Part shown: positions 1 through 13,571 of the stretch, piece after piece
Numbering within the stretch: position 1 is the first letter of the stretch
Layout of the letters: each line of letters starts with the position of its first letter
Assembly (NCBI GenBank): GCA_025360445.1
Contig: JANYCE010000026.1
Location: 1-37,716 of the forward strand
DNA length: 37,716 nucleotides
From: Betaproteobacteria bacterium
Lineage (GTDB): Bacteria > Pseudomonadota > Gammaproteobacteria > Burkholderiales > SG8-41
Reading direction: 5' to 3'
The notes under the pieces: generated by a model
Databases searched by the model: none
The model's input: the letters and a program-made list of their open reading frames with translations, nothing else
What the model was told of the DNA's origin: nothing
Program-made: the position numbers and the translations under genes

Positions 1-1
1 G

Positions 2-565
2 CCGGGCAGCCGGCAGAGCGAGCTCCAATACATGGCGGATCTCTTCATACGAACCGCCAAGCTGCTGCACGCACGCTTACCCAATGTTGTGTTTCTCGCG
101 CCATTGACCACGCGTGAAACCCGCGTAATGTTTCAAACCGCGCTGTATCACAACAATGCCGAAGACCTGCCGCTAACCATTCTGTTCGGCCATGCGCAGA
201 GTGCGATGGCAGCGGCCGATGTCGTGCTCGTGGCTTCAGGAACGGCGACGTTGGAGGCCGCGCTTCTCCATAAACCGATGGTAATCACATACAAGATGCC
301 ACCGGCAACGTATTGGCTGCTGCAAGGCAAAGGCTACCTGCCGTATTACGGATTGCCGAACATTCTTGCGCGCGAGTTTATCGTGCCTGAATTCATACAG
401 GACGACGCCACGCCCGAAAATCTCAACCAGGCGCTGATCAATATGCTTGCGGACGTTGCGACTCGCGATCGAATCGCGAGCAAATTCGCCGCGATGAGCA
501 CAAGCCTAAACCGCGGCGCGGCCCGGCAGGCGGCACTCGCAGTGTTACCGGTGCTGCAGGGTTAG
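2..565 (+). CDS. lpxB: Lipid-A-disaccharide synthase, C-terminal part (truncated by window edge)
   Basis: Frame is open upstream of the listed ORF ([15 protein letters not shown]...), matching the LpxB 'LPGSR..E' motif; '[22 protein letters not shown]' motif; followed directly by rnhB. Confidence 0.93.
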   Translation, partial: PGSRQSELQYMADLFIRTAKLLHARLPNVVFLAPLTTRETRVMFQTALYHNNAEDLPLTILFGHAQSAMAAADVVLVASGTATLEAALLHKPMVITYKMPPATYWLLQGKGYLPYYGLPNILAREFIVPEFIQDDATPENLNQALINMLADVATRDRIASKFAAMSTSLNRGAARQAALAVLPVLQG

Positions 566-566
566 T

Positions 567-1151
567 ATGCGCTGCGGCGTTGACGAGGCAGGGCGCGGGC
601 CGCTCGCCGGGCCGGTGTTTGCCGCGGCAGTGATCCTGGGCGTGAGGCATGGCATCACGGGCTTGGCGGATTCCAAAACACTCAGCGCAGCGCGGCGAGA
701 TGCACTGGAGCCGAAAATTAAAAAGTACGCGATAGCATGGGCCATAGCGAGCGCGTCGGTCGAAGAAATTGACGCGCTAAACATACTGCAGGCAACGCTG
801 CTCGCGATGCGCCGCGCCGTAGAGGCGCTCGACAAGTTGCCGTCTGAAGTCTTGGTCGACGGACTTTTCTGCCCTGAGATTGCCATCCCTTCGCGTGCGA
901 TTGTCCGCGGCGACTCGCTGATCCCCGAGATATCCGCGGCGTCTATTTTGGCGAAGACCGCACGGGATGCGCTCATGGTGTCTCTGCATTCGCAATATCC
1001 CGGCTATGGGTTCGACCGGCATAAGGGCTATGGCACCGCCCGGCATCTGGAGGCATTGCGCCTGCACGGGGCCTGTGAGGTGCATCGGCGTACTTTCGCG
1101 CCCGTTAGAATCTTGCTTGGCGAGACCTGCCGCTCGACTGCTATTGTGTGA
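567..1151 (+). CDS. rnhB: Ribonuclease HII
   Basis: N-terminal '[22 protein letters not shown]' RNase HII signature; 'DSKTLS' and '[19 protein letters not shown]' motifs. Confidence 0.96.
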   Translation: MRCGVDEAGRGPLAGPVFAAAVILGVRHGITGLADSKTLSAARRDALEPKIKKYAIAWAIASASVEEIDALNILQATLLAMRRAVEALDKLPSEVLVDGLFCPEIAIPSRAIVRGDSLIPEISAASILAKTARDALMVSLHSQYPGYGFDRHKGYGTARHLEALRLHGACEVHRRTFAPVRILLGETCRSTAIV

Positions 1152-2091
1152 ACTCGCGGATCAGTTTTTGTATCGCGGCTTTTTCACGAGCAGGCCAGGT
1201 CAAGCCGCAACGTGCAGCGCATTGACGTTTTAACTCGGCATAAAACTTTTCATCCGACTCGGCGCGCCACACTAAGCGAGCCAGGGCCCGTTCATTGCCC
1301 AGCGGAAAATATCCCGCGTAATCCTGCCCCAACATACCGACGTTTCCCGCGACCCGCGACGCGATGACCGGCACACCTGCGGCGAGCGCTTCAGTAACCA
1401 CATTGGCGCCGCCTTCCACGCGTGAACTGATGATCAAAAGCCGCGCACGCGCGAGGCGTCGCACTGCTGCGCCATGCGGCAATTCACCGATCCAGCGATA
1501 ACGTGGCTCGCGGCGCATCCACTGCTTTGCTTCCCGTTCCATAGTTTTTTTTATCGCACCGCCGATCTGGACTGCCCGCACCCGGCTGGCGGGTGGCAGG
1601 TGCGTCAACGCGGCCGCGAGGCGGAACGGGTCTTTAACCTCGCGTAGATGACCGCTGATGCAAATTTCAAATCGAGACTTAAGCGGTGAAGGTTTTTTCA
1701 TGGGTTTGGTCGACTGATAGATCACCCGCGTTTTTTGGAGCAGATGCGGCGGTAGCTCTTTAACTCCTTCGCTTTGCAAAACGATCAGGCGAGTCGCAAG
1801 ATTAAGCGAGAGTTGGGCATCGGCATCCACCCGTATGTCGCCGTAAAGATCGGTACCCGTCAGCATCAGCACGAGCGGTCGATCGGGAAATGCAGCGGCG
1901 AAGCGCGCGATCGAATCGTGACTGCGCCGGGCGTGCAGCGCAATCATGACATCGGCGTTGGCGCCGTCCCACGCCGTTTGCACACGAATCCGATGACCGA
2001 GCTCGCGCAGCAGCATGGACCAGCGTAATGCCGTATTGCGATTACCGGAGTGCGCAACGGGCCGCGCCGGCGTGATGAGTGCGATTTTCAT
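1141..2091 (-). CDS. senB: Selenosugar synthase SenB-like glycosyltransferase (GT4-like)
   Basis: [37 protein letters not shown]...[14 protein letters not shown]...[15 protein letters not shown] resembles the glycosyltransferase family paired with SenA; C-terminal GT4 '[20 protein letters not shown]'. Start placed at the second Met (2091) rather than the ORF-track start 2133, which would run into senA. Confidence 0.82.
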   Translation of the reverse strand: MKIALITPARPVAHSGNRNTALRWSMLLRELGHRIRVQTAWDGANADVMIALHARRSHDSIARFAAAFPDRPLVLMLTGTDLYGDIRVDADAQLSLNLATRLIVLQSEGVKELPPHLLQKTRVIYQSTKPMKKPSPLKSRFEICISGHLREVKDPFRLAAALTHLPPASRVRAVQIGGAIKKTMEREAKQWMRREPRYRWIGELPHGAAVRRLARARLLIISSRVEGGANVVTEALAAGVPVIASRVAGNVGMLGQDYAGYFPLGNERALARLVWRAESDEKFYAELKRQCAARCGLTWPAREKAAIQKLIREFTQ

Positions 2092-2118
2092 GCGTTGCCG
2101 TTGAGCTAAAATGTCACC

Positions 2119-3459
2119 ATGGATGCAGGGCAAACTATAGCAGAGGTCGAATCACGCAGATTGATCGCGGCTACGCCTGCGTCGGTGTTGGCCAGCCGCC
2201 TGCGCGCGGCACGTGAGCGCACATTGTTGCTTTCATGCGACCTCACTGGCGAGCAATTGCTGGGGCCCAGGCTGGCGACAGTAAATCCGCCGCTGTGGGA
2301 GATAGCCCACCTCGCGTGGTTTCAGGAGTATTGGTGCCTGCGATATCGCGATAAAAATCTGTGCGCCCCCTCGCTCATTGCGACTGCAGACTCGCTTTAC
2401 GACTCGGCGCGGGTACCGCATGCCACGCGCTGGAATCTGTCGCTGCTGCCGTTGGATACAGTACTGCACTTTCTCGATGATGTGCTCACGCGCGTGCTCG
2501 AGCGGATCGAGCTTGAGCCTGACAATGAAAGTCTGCGTTACTTCGTCGAACTTGCAGCCGCGCATGAGGAGATGCATGACGAAGCCTTTACGTATACCCG
2601 CCAGACTCACGGCTACGCCGCGCCGCGACAGAAAGACATGACGAGTCCGCAGGCAAGCGCATCCGCGGGTGATGCGGCAGTGGCGGGCGGGATCTACCTG
2701 TTGGGCGCAAAACCAGGAACCCAATTTGTTTTCGACAATGAAAAGTGGGAACACCCGGTTGTTTTAAAGCCATTTGAGATCGCGCGTGCGGCGGTGACCA
2801 ATGGCGAATTCGCGGAGTTCGTCGACGATGGCGGTTACGCAAGGGCTGAATGCTGGTGTGAAGCCGGGCGGCAATGGCGTCAAGAGGCCGCCGCACTCGC
2901 ACCGGTTTACTGGGTTAAGCAAGGCGGTGAGTGGTATCACCGCGTCTATGACAACGTCGTTGCTTTGCCATCTGAGACAGCAGTCATCCACATAAACTGG
3001 TATGAAGCCGACGCGTGGTGCCGGTGGGCTGGTCGCCGGCTGCCGTCCGAGGCCGAGTGGGAGCAAGCAGCGGCGACAACTGCAATAGATGCCGAAGGTA
3101 CTGTAGCCAAGCGCGTATATCCGTGGGGACATCAGCCTTCGGATTTCTTACGTGCAAATCTCTATGGTGTGGCGGGCTCGGTCGCGCCGGTAGGCGCGTT
3201 TCAAACCGGCGACAGCGCATGGGGTTGCCGCCAGATGCTCGGCAACGTGTGGGAGTGGACCGCCGACTGGTTTAATCCATATCCGGGTTTCGTCCGCGAC
3301 CCGTATAAGGAATATTCGGAGCCATGGTTTGGCAGTCATAAAGTTCTGCGCGGCGGCTGCTTTGCAACGACCGCTGCGCTGTTGCGCAACACCTGGCGAA
3401 ATTTTTATATGCCGGACAGGCGCGACGTGTTCGCCGGCTTTCGCACGTGCGCGCGATGA
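2119..3459 (+). CDS. senA: Selenoneine synthase SenA-like (EgtB-type nonheme iron enzyme: DinB-like + FGE-sulfatase domains)
   Basis: 'NPPLWEIAHLAWFQEYW', 'RVPHATRWNL', iron-binding HX3HXE 'HEEMHDE', FGE-sulfatase C-terminus 'GNVWEWTADWF...VLRGGCFATTAALLRNTWRNFYMPDRRDVFAGFRTCAR'. Divergent neighbour is SenB-like, favouring SenA over EgtB. Confidence 0.83.
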   Translation: MDAGQTIAEVESRRLIAATPASVLASRLRAARERTLLLSCDLTGEQLLGPRLATVNPPLWEIAHLAWFQEYWCLRYRDKNLCAPSLIATADSLYDSARVPHATRWNLSLLPLDTVLHFLDDVLTRVLERIELEPDNESLRYFVELAAAHEEMHDEAFTYTRQTHGYAAPRQKDMTSPQASASAGDAAVAGGIYLLGAKPGTQFVFDNEKWEHPVVLKPFEIARAAVTNGEFAEFVDDGGYARAECWCEAGRQWRQEAAALAPVYWVKQGGEWYHRVYDNVVALPSETAVIHINWYEADAWCRWAGRRLPSEAEWEQAAATTAIDAEGTVAKRVYPWGHQPSDFLRANLYGVAGSVAPVGAFQTGDSAWGCRQMLGNVWEWTADWFNPYPGFVRDPYKEYSEPWFGSHKVLRGGCFATTAALLRNTWRNFYMPDRRDVFAGFRTCAR

Positions 3460-4250
3460 AGAGGATAGTGTCCGCCGATAACCCGCGATTCAAGGCTTTG
3501 CTTAAACTTGCGGAGTCGTCGCGCGAGCGCAAGAAGCACGGTTTTTCACTGCTCGACGGCTCTCATCTTGTCGCGGCCTACAGCGAGCACATCGGTCTGC
3601 CGGAAGAGTTGGTCGTCAGTGATAGGGGAGCGGAGGACCCTGAAGTCAAGGCTCTCATTGAAGCACTGGCGCCCGTCGCGCCTTTGCTGCTCTCGGCTCA
3701 ACTTTTTCATCAGCTCTCGACCGTCGCCACGCCGACGGGCATTTTGGCGGTAGTCAAAACACCACGGCCACCGGCCATGCCGGCACAAATAGAAGCGTGC
3801 GTGCTGCTCGAGGATATTCAGGATCCCGGCAATCTGGGTTCGCTGTTGCGTTCGGCGGCAGCCGCTGGCATGAGGCACATTTTTCTTTCCAAGTCGTCGG
3901 TGCAGGCTTGGTCGCCGCGCGTACTGCGGGCCGGCATGGGGGCGCACTTCATGCTGAAAATCCACGAGCAATGCGATTTAATCAAGCTGATTCCGACACT
4001 GCAGGCGCGCGTGATCGCAACCAGTCATCGCGCGCAGACGTCAGTGTTCGAGACTAATCTAACGGGGCCGGTCGCATTGATGTATGGCAATGAAGGCACC
4101 GGGCTGTCGACGGAGCTGATGGCGACGGCGCATGAAATCGTTTCGATACCGATGGCGGGCGGGACTGAGTCGCTGAACATTGCCGCCGCTGCGGCGATAT
4201 GTTTGTTTGAGCGCGTCCGCCAGCAGCAGGTGGCGCGCCGGACTCAGTAG
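3456..4250 (+). CDS. TrmH/SpoU-family RNA 2'-O-methyltransferase
   Basis: 'VLLEDIQDPGNLGSLLRSAAAAG', 'ALMYGNEGTGLSTELMATAHEIVSIPMAGGTESLNIAAAAAICLFE' SPOUT knot motifs. Start at ATG 3456 (ATGA overlap with senA stop). Confidence 0.9.
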   Translation: MKRIVSADNPRFKALLKLAESSRERKKHGFSLLDGSHLVAAYSEHIGLPEELVVSDRGAEDPEVKALIEALAPVAPLLLSAQLFHQLSTVATPTGILAVVKTPRPPAMPAQIEACVLLEDIQDPGNLGSLLRSAAAAGMRHIFLSKSSVQAWSPRVLRAGMGAHFMLKIHEQCDLIKLIPTLQARVIATSHRAQTSVFETNLTGPVALMYGNEGTGLSTELMATAHEIVSIPMAGGTESLNIAAAAAICLFERVRQQQVARRTQ

Positions 4251-5080
4251 ACGCGGCGTACGAGATTGGCCTGCTGCAGGATCGTTGTCGCAAGTTCCTC
4301 GACGGATTTGCTCGTGACGTCCAGGTAAGGAATTCCTTCCTGGCGCATCAGCGCTTCAGCTTCGCGTACTTCGAATTCGCAGTTGGTGCGCGTGGCATAA
4401 GTGCTGTTAGGGCGCCGCTCGGTGCGAATTTTTTCCAGCCGGTCGGGTTTAATCGTAAGGCCGAACAAACGCTTGCGCAGTGACTTGACCTGGCCCGGCA
4501 ACTGCATACTCGCGAAATCTTCGGGCACCAACGGATAGTTGGCGGCGCGAATGCCGAATTGCATTGCAAGGTACAGGCACGTAGGTGTTTTCCCACAACG
4601 CGACACGCCGACCAGAATAACGTCGGCGTCAGCCAGGTCGCGCGTAGATACGCCGTCGTCATGGCTTAGTGAATAATTTACCGCTTCCATTCGATAATGA
4701 TAATTGGCGACATCGGTTGCGCTGTGAGAACGACCCACCGCATGCGAGGCGAGTTCGCCGAGTTCTTTCTCCAGCGGAAGAATAAATATGTCAAAGCAAT
4801 CAAGGAATAGAGCGCTGGCAGTCGCCACGACGCTTGACACTTCCTGATTGACCAGTGTGCTGAATATGAGTGGACGAGTGCCATCTTTCGCGCCCTGGTC
4901 ATTTATTTGCTTGAGCGCAGCTCGCGCCTTTTCGATGGAATCAACGAAGGGCAAGGTCACTTCATTAAATGACACCATTTCAAACTGCGTGAGCAAACTG
5001 TGCCCGAGCATCTCGGCTGTAATTCCGGTGCGGTCGGAGATGAAAAAGGCAGAACGCTTTTGCGGCATCGCGATAGTCAA
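4244..5080 (-). CDS. ppsR: Pyruvate,water dikinase regulatory protein (bifunctional kinase/pyrophosphorylase)
   Basis: 'RSAFFISDRTGITAEMLGHSLLTQF', 'DVILVGVSRCGKTPTCLYLAMQFGIRAANYPLVPEDF'; divergent from ppsA. Start may be Met5 (5068). Confidence 0.93.
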   Translation of the reverse strand: MTIAMPQKRSAFFISDRTGITAEMLGHSLLTQFEMVSFNEVTLPFVDSIEKARAALKQINDQGAKDGTRPLIFSTLVNQEVSSVVATASALFLDCFDIFILPLEKELGELASHAVGRSHSATDVANYHYRMEAVNYSLSHDDGVSTRDLADADVILVGVSRCGKTPTCLYLAMQFGIRAANYPLVPEDFASMQLPGQVKSLRKRLFGLTIKPDRLEKIRTERRPNSTYATRTNCEFEVREAEALMRQEGIPYLDVTSKSVEELATTILQQANLVRRVY

Positions 5081-5142
5081 TCAAAATAGAACCGGTAAAA
5101 TAGCTTTTTTTGATGCTTTGCACAAATTTTATAGGCTGCCCA

Positions 5143-7539
5143 ATGAGTAACAATCCATATGTCATCCCATTCGAAAACCTTCGCATGCAAGACGTCGGGC
5201 GCGTCGGCGGCAAAAATGCCTCATTAGGGGAGATGATCGGTCAGCTGGCGGGCGCCGGCGTTCGCGTGCCAGGCGGTTTCGCGACAACGGCCGATGCCTA
5301 TCGCGAATTTCTTGCTCATGAGGGTCTCGACAAGCGCATAGAGCAAAAGCTTCTCAAATTAAACGTAGAGGATGTCAATGCGCTCGCGGCGGCAGGCCAA
5401 GAAATCCGCGCCTGGATCACAGCGCAACCTTTTCCTGGGCAGCTCGAGCAAGACGTCGCTGCGGCCTATCAGTCGTTGCAGCACGGTGCGAATGATGACT
5501 TATCAGTGGCAGTACGCTCATCGGCAACTGCGGAAGATCTACCGGACGCGTCGTTTGCCGGCCAGCAGGAAACCTTTCTGAATATCCACGGGCTCTCCAG
5601 TGTGCTTGATGCGGTCAAGCACGTGTTTGCATCGCTCTACAACGATCGCGCAATTTCATACCGCGTGCACAAAAATTTCATACACGCAGATGTCGCATTG
5701 TCCGCCGGCATTCAACGCATGGTGCGCAGCGATCTCGCAGCGAGCGGGGTTATGTTCACGCTGGATACGGAATCGGGATTCGACCAGGTCGTGTTCATTA
5801 CGTCCGCCTACGGCTTGGGGGAAACGGTGGTGCAGGGGCAGGTTAATCCGGACGAGTTTTACGTATACAAACCGGCGCTCATGCACGGCAGAAAGGCAAT
5901 CATCCGGCGCAACCTTGGCTCCAAGGCGTTGCGCATGACATTTACGGATTCGCGCGTCGCCGGTAGATCGGTGCGCACGGACGAAGTGCCCGAACAGGAA
6001 CGGCGCCGCTTTTCGATTAGCGATGCGGACGTCGAGGAGTTGGCGCGCTTCGGGCTCATCATCGAGCAGCACTACAAGCGCGCGATGGACATTGAATGGG
6101 GCCGCGACGGGATAGACGGGAAACTCTATATCTTGCAGGCCCGCCCGGAGACCGTGAAAGCCAGCGAGAAAGTCGATACCTTGCGCCGCTACCGGCTGAA
6201 GCAGCGGTCTGACGTCCTGGCATCCGGACGCGCAATCGGCCAACGAGTGGGGTCGGGACCGGTGAAGCTGGTGCAAAGCGCGGCCGAAATGGATCGCGTG
6301 CATCCAGGCGACGTGCTGGTGACGGATATGACTGATCCCGACTGGGAGCCGGTCATGAAGCGCGCGTCGGCAATTGTCACGAACCGCGGCGGGCGCACCT
6401 GTCATGCCGCAATTATTGCGCGCGAACTTGGCATTCCGGCAGTGGTCGGTTGCGGCGACGCCACCCGGGTGTTGAAAGAAGGGCGATCAGTGACGGTATC
6501 CTGCGCGGAAGGCGATACCGGCTATGTCTATCGCGGCATTCTTGAAGTAGAAATTATCGACCTATCGCTAGAAGCGATGCCGAAAGCGCCTCTCAAAATA
6601 ACGATGAACGTCGGCAACCCGGAACTCGCGTTTGAGTTTCAGCGCCTGCCCAACGACGGGGTGGGCCTGGCCCGACTTGAGTTCATTATTGCGCGCATGA
6701 TAGGCGTACACCCCAAGGCAATACTTGCGTATCCCGACTTGCCAGGTGATCTCAAAATTGCGGTCGAGCAGCACGCAGCAGGTTATGCGAATCCAGTCGA
6801 GTTTTACGTCGAGAAATTGTGCGAAGGCGTGGCCACGCTCGGCGCGGCGTTCTGGCCGAAGCCCGTAATCGTGCGTCTGTCGGATTTTAAATCCAACGAA
6901 TATTCGAGTTTGACCGGCGGCTCCAAATACGAGCCGCACGAAGAAAATCCCATGCTGGGTTTTCGCGGCGCGTCGCGCTATATCGCAGCGGCATTTCGCG
7001 ATTGTTTCGAACTCGAATGCCGCGCAATGAAAAAAGTGCGCGACGAAATGGGTCTAACTAACGTAGAGCTCATGGTGCCGTTTGTGCGCACGGTCGGGGA
7101 AGCCAGGCAGGTTATCGAGTTGCTGGCCCACAACGGCTTGCGGCGCGGTGAAAACGGGTTGCGCATTATCATGATGTGCGAGATACCGTCGAACGCGATT
7201 CTCGCCGACCAGTTTCTCGAACACTTCGACGGCTTCTCGATAGGATCCAACGACATGACGCAGATGACGCTCGCACTCGACCGCGACTCAGGCATCATCG
7301 CGGAAGGCTTCGACGAGCGTGATCCCGCGGTCAAGCACATGCTGCATCTTGCAATCCAGGCCTGCCGCAAAGCGGGCAAATATGTTGGCATCTGCGGGCA
7401 GGGTCCATCAGACCATCCGGACCTCGCAAAATGGTTGATGGAAGAGGGGATCGGCAGCTTGTCACTTAATCCCGACACGGTGGTTGAAACCTGGCTCTAT
7501 CTTGCGAATGAAGCCAAGAAGTCGGCGGCTCCGACATGA
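5143..7539 (+). CDS. ppsA: Phosphoenolpyruvate synthase
   Basis: '[15 protein letters not shown]', catalytic His region '[24 protein letters not shown]', C-terminal '[21 protein letters not shown]', '[13 protein letters not shown]'. Start at MSNNPYV (5143). Confidence 0.96.
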   Translation: MSNNPYVIPFENLRMQDVGRVGGKNASLGEMIGQLAGAGVRVPGGFATTADAYREFLAHEGLDKRIEQKLLKLNVEDVNALAAAGQEIRAWITAQPFPGQLEQDVAAAYQSLQHGANDDLSVAVRSSATAEDLPDASFAGQQETFLNIHGLSSVLDAVKHVFASLYNDRAISYRVHKNFIHADVALSAGIQRMVRSDLAASGVMFTLDTESGFDQVVFITSAYGLGETVVQGQVNPDEFYVYKPALMHGRKAIIRRNLGSKALRMTFTDSRVAGRSVRTDEVPEQERRRFSISDADVEELARFGLIIEQHYKRAMDIEWGRDGIDGKLYILQARPETVKASEKVDTLRRYRLKQRSDVLASGRAIGQRVGSGPVKLVQSAAEMDRVHPGDVLVTDMTDPDWEPVMKRASAIVTNRGGRTCHAAIIARELGIPAVVGCGDATRVLKEGRSVTVSCAEGDTGYVYRGILEVEIIDLSLEAMPKAPLKITMNVGNPELAFEFQRLPNDGVGLARLEFIIARMIGVHPKAILAYPDLPGDLKIAVEQHAAGYANPVEFYVEKLCEGVATLGAAFWPKPVIVRLSDFKSNEYSSLTGGSKYEPHEENPMLGFRGASRYIAAAFRDCFELECRAMKKVRDEMGLTNVELMVPFVRTVGEARQVIELLAHNGLRRGENGLRIIMMCEIPSNAILADQFLEHFDGFSIGSNDMTQMTLALDRDSGIIAEGFDERDPAVKHMLHLAIQACRKAGKYVGICGQGPSDHPDLAKWLMEEGIGSLSLNPDTVVETWLYLANEAKKSAAPT

Positions 7540-7558
7540 TGTGTGCAGGCGAATTGCA

Positions 7559-7587
7559 TTGAGTGGAAGATTTGATTGCGTTAGAAT
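7559..7587 (+). promoter_or_regulatory. Candidate sigma70 promoter for pyrG
   Basis: TTGAGT - 17 bp - TAGAAT read directly; TSS expected about 7594, upstream of the pyrG ATG at 7613. Confidence 0.4.
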
Positions 7588-7606
7588 ATGAAAACGGCTC
7601 GCATGA

Positions 7607-9298
<1,692 letters not shown>

Positions 9299-9304
9299 CG
9301 CGTT

Positions 9305-11439
<2,135 letters not shown>

Positions 11440-11457
11440 CGCGTTGACAGGCACGGC

Positions 11458-11757
11458 GTGAAACTTGTCACCCTCGCGCTGCTTGCCCTGATCGTTCTGC
11501 TTCAACATCCACTATGGCTCGGCAAAGGCAGTTGGTTGCGGGTATGGGACATCGATCAGCAGGTGCGCGCGCAACGCGAGGCCAACCAAAAACTCGTGGT
11601 GCGTAACGCTGGGCTTGACGCCGAAGTCCGCGATTTAAAACAAGGGCTCGATGCGATTGAAGAACGCGCGCGCAGCGAACTGGGAATGATCAAGCGCGAC
11701 GAAATTTTTTTCCAGATTCTGGAGGAGCGCCAACCTCCCAAGGCCCCGCAACCCTGA
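11458..11757 (+). CDS. ftsB: Cell division protein FtsB
   Basis: Short TM + coiled coil, '[58 protein letters not shown]'; downstream of eno. GTG start. Confidence 0.92.
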   Translation: MKLVTLALLALIVLLQHPLWLGKGSWLRVWDIDQQVRAQREANQKLVVRNAGLDAEVRDLKQGLDAIEERARSELGMIKRDEIFFQILEERQPPKAPQP

Positions 11758-11767
11758 GCAGAATGCG

Positions 11768-12643
11768 TTATTGCGCCGGGTAAGGCACTTCAATGCCCAA
11801 ACTGCGTTCAGCCGCAGTTACAGTATTTGCAAGCAGCATCGCCACTGTCATGCGCCCGACGCCACCCGGTACCGGCGTGATGCGCGAAGCAACCTGACTG
11901 GCAGATGCGAAATCGACATCTCCCGCTAATTTTCCGTCCGGCATACGGTTGATACCAATGTCGATCACTACTGCGCCAGGCTTGATCATGGAACCGTCGA
12001 TGAGTCCCGGGCGCCCCACCGCTACCGCAAGAATATCGGCGATCGACGTGTATTGCCGAAGGTCGGTAGTTTTGGAATTGCACACGCTGACGGTTGCGCC
12101 ACGCGCAATCAACATGAGTGCCAGCGGCTTGCCTACCAGTGCGCTGCGTCCAATCACTACCGCGTTGCGGCCTTCGATCGGACTCCGCGCATAATCAAGC
12201 ATCGTCATCACACCCAGCGGCGTGCACGGCGCGAGCAGTGTGTGTCCGGCGACCATCGCACCCAGATTTACCCAGTTGAACCCATCGACATCCTTGGCGG
12301 GCGTAATCGCCTGCAGAATGCGCTCGGACCTCAGGTGCGCAGGCAGCGGTAGTTGAACGAGAATGCCGTGAATGCGCGAGTCCGCGTTTAACGCTTGCAG
12401 TTTCGAGAATATCTCGTGCTCGCTACAGTCCGCCGGAAACTCGAACATCTCCGAATGCACTCCGACCCTCGCGCACGCCCGCGCTTTGTTCTTCAAATAA
12501 ATCCGCGATGCGGAATTCTCCCCAATCAGAATCGCAGCGAGACCGGGTTGAATGCCGCGGACGTGCAGGCGTTGAATGCGCTCATGTAGCTGCGCATATA
12601 CATCTTGGGCGATGGCGGCCCCGTCGAGCAGTATGGCAGCCAC
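11768..12643 (-). CDS. folD: Methylenetetrahydrofolate dehydrogenase / methenyltetrahydrofolate cyclohydrolase
   Basis: 'GILVQLPLPAHL', 'VVIGRSALVGKPLALMLIARGATVSVCNSKT', 'VPGGVGRMTVAMLLANTV'. Confidence 0.96.
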   Translation of the reverse strand: MAAILLDGAAIAQDVYAQLHERIQRLHVRGIQPGLAAILIGENSASRIYLKNKARACARVGVHSEMFEFPADCSEHEIFSKLQALNADSRIHGILVQLPLPAHLRSERILQAITPAKDVDGFNWVNLGAMVAGHTLLAPCTPLGVMTMLDYARSPIEGRNAVVIGRSALVGKPLALMLIARGATVSVCNSKTTDLRQYTSIADILAVAVGRPGLIDGSMIKPGAVVIDIGINRMPDGKLAGDVDFASASQVASRITPVPGGVGRMTVAMLLANTVTAAERSLGIEVPYPAQ

Positions 12644-12870
12644 GGTTAGTTTACTTCCGCCAAAACCTGCGCATTGATCGCAAGATGGGGAGGTACGGGG
12701 AGGGAGCCGTGCGGGCGGCGAAGCTCAACTGGTGAATCGGCTGACTGCAACTGAGTGGGCATTTCTTGATATGTTCGACGACGGCGGCAAGTATTGCATA
12801 TCCGGCGGCGGCATTGTTATCTGAGCAGCGCCGCTAGTGCGGTTTTAAATGGTGAACACCGAATGCGCAT

Positions 12871-13005
12871 TCAGCATGAAAAAATATTCGCGTAGCCGAT
12901 CAAAAAAGCGGGGTTCAGATACGCCGTAAAACTTAAATACACCAAATAAGCGAGCAGCGCCCCGAGCAGAATCCACCCCACCGGCCGGTGCGCTTGCATA
13001 ATCAT
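12871..13005 (-). CDS. Putative 44-aa single-pass membrane protein
   Basis: MIMQAHRPVGWILLGALLAYLVYLSFTAYLNPAFLIGYANIFSC; one hydrophobic segment; upstream minus-strand sequence AGTGAAAGGTCTACG-ATG gives a plausible ribosome-binding site. Shorter than the 88-aa ORF in the track (start moved). Confidence 0.42.
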   Translation of the reverse strand: MIMQAHRPVGWILLGALLAYLVYLSFTAYLNPAFLIGYANIFSC

Positions 13006-13571
13006 CGTAGACCTTTCACTCTTCAACGAGCCGCAATTGATATGACCGCGATCACAGGCGTCGAACATACCATGTGCCTGGAAATATTCCAATATGAAGT
13101 CGGCGATAGCGCGTCGATTGATCGAAGTGAAGCACAATGTTTAACCCAATACGTTTTGAATGCTCCCGACGTGTGCGAACGTTAAAAACTTTATTAAGAA
13201 TGCAGTTGAGGCGATTCGCCCTGTATGTCCGACGGTATCCTACTGATGAATTTGGTGTCTTCGTATGAAAAGCCATTCAGAATTTGCGGAACGTCTGCCG
13301 CCATCTTCGCAATCGCGAGGACTAGGACTATTTCGAGAAGATACGCGCAGTCCTCCGGCGGCAGTGGAACAAGCGGAACCAGTAGAGGCGGTTCGGGGGC
13401 TTCCGGAGGTTCTCCACCTCGAGCGGGGGGGGGCAGTGGAAGCGGTGGCATGGGAGGGAAGTCAGGCGACTTGACGACCTTCGTGCTCCGGCAATCGCGG
13501 TTCACGGTAAAATAAATTTAGACAACACACGAACGGCATATCTGAAGTTCTATATCTTACGATGTAGACGC

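Noticed and set aside
2119-3459. Calling this gene egtB (ergothioneine biosynthesis)
   Set aside because: The divergent neighbour is SenB-like and no egtD lies in the window; SenA fits better, though only a phylogeny can settle it.
5656-6405. 249-aa minus ORF antisense to ppsA, and similar antisense ORFs in pyrG, fabD, rnhB and the acyl-CoA dehydrogenase gene
   Set aside because: High-GC antisense open frames over well-supported core genes; compositions rich in His/Arg/Cys and no recognisable motifs.
13225-13515. Gly/Ser-rich ORF on + and Pro-rich ORF on - (13194..13505) as real genes
   Set aside because: Both are low complexity with no convincing RBS or family; neither strand can be preferred from sequence. 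Kept only as a G-tract observation.
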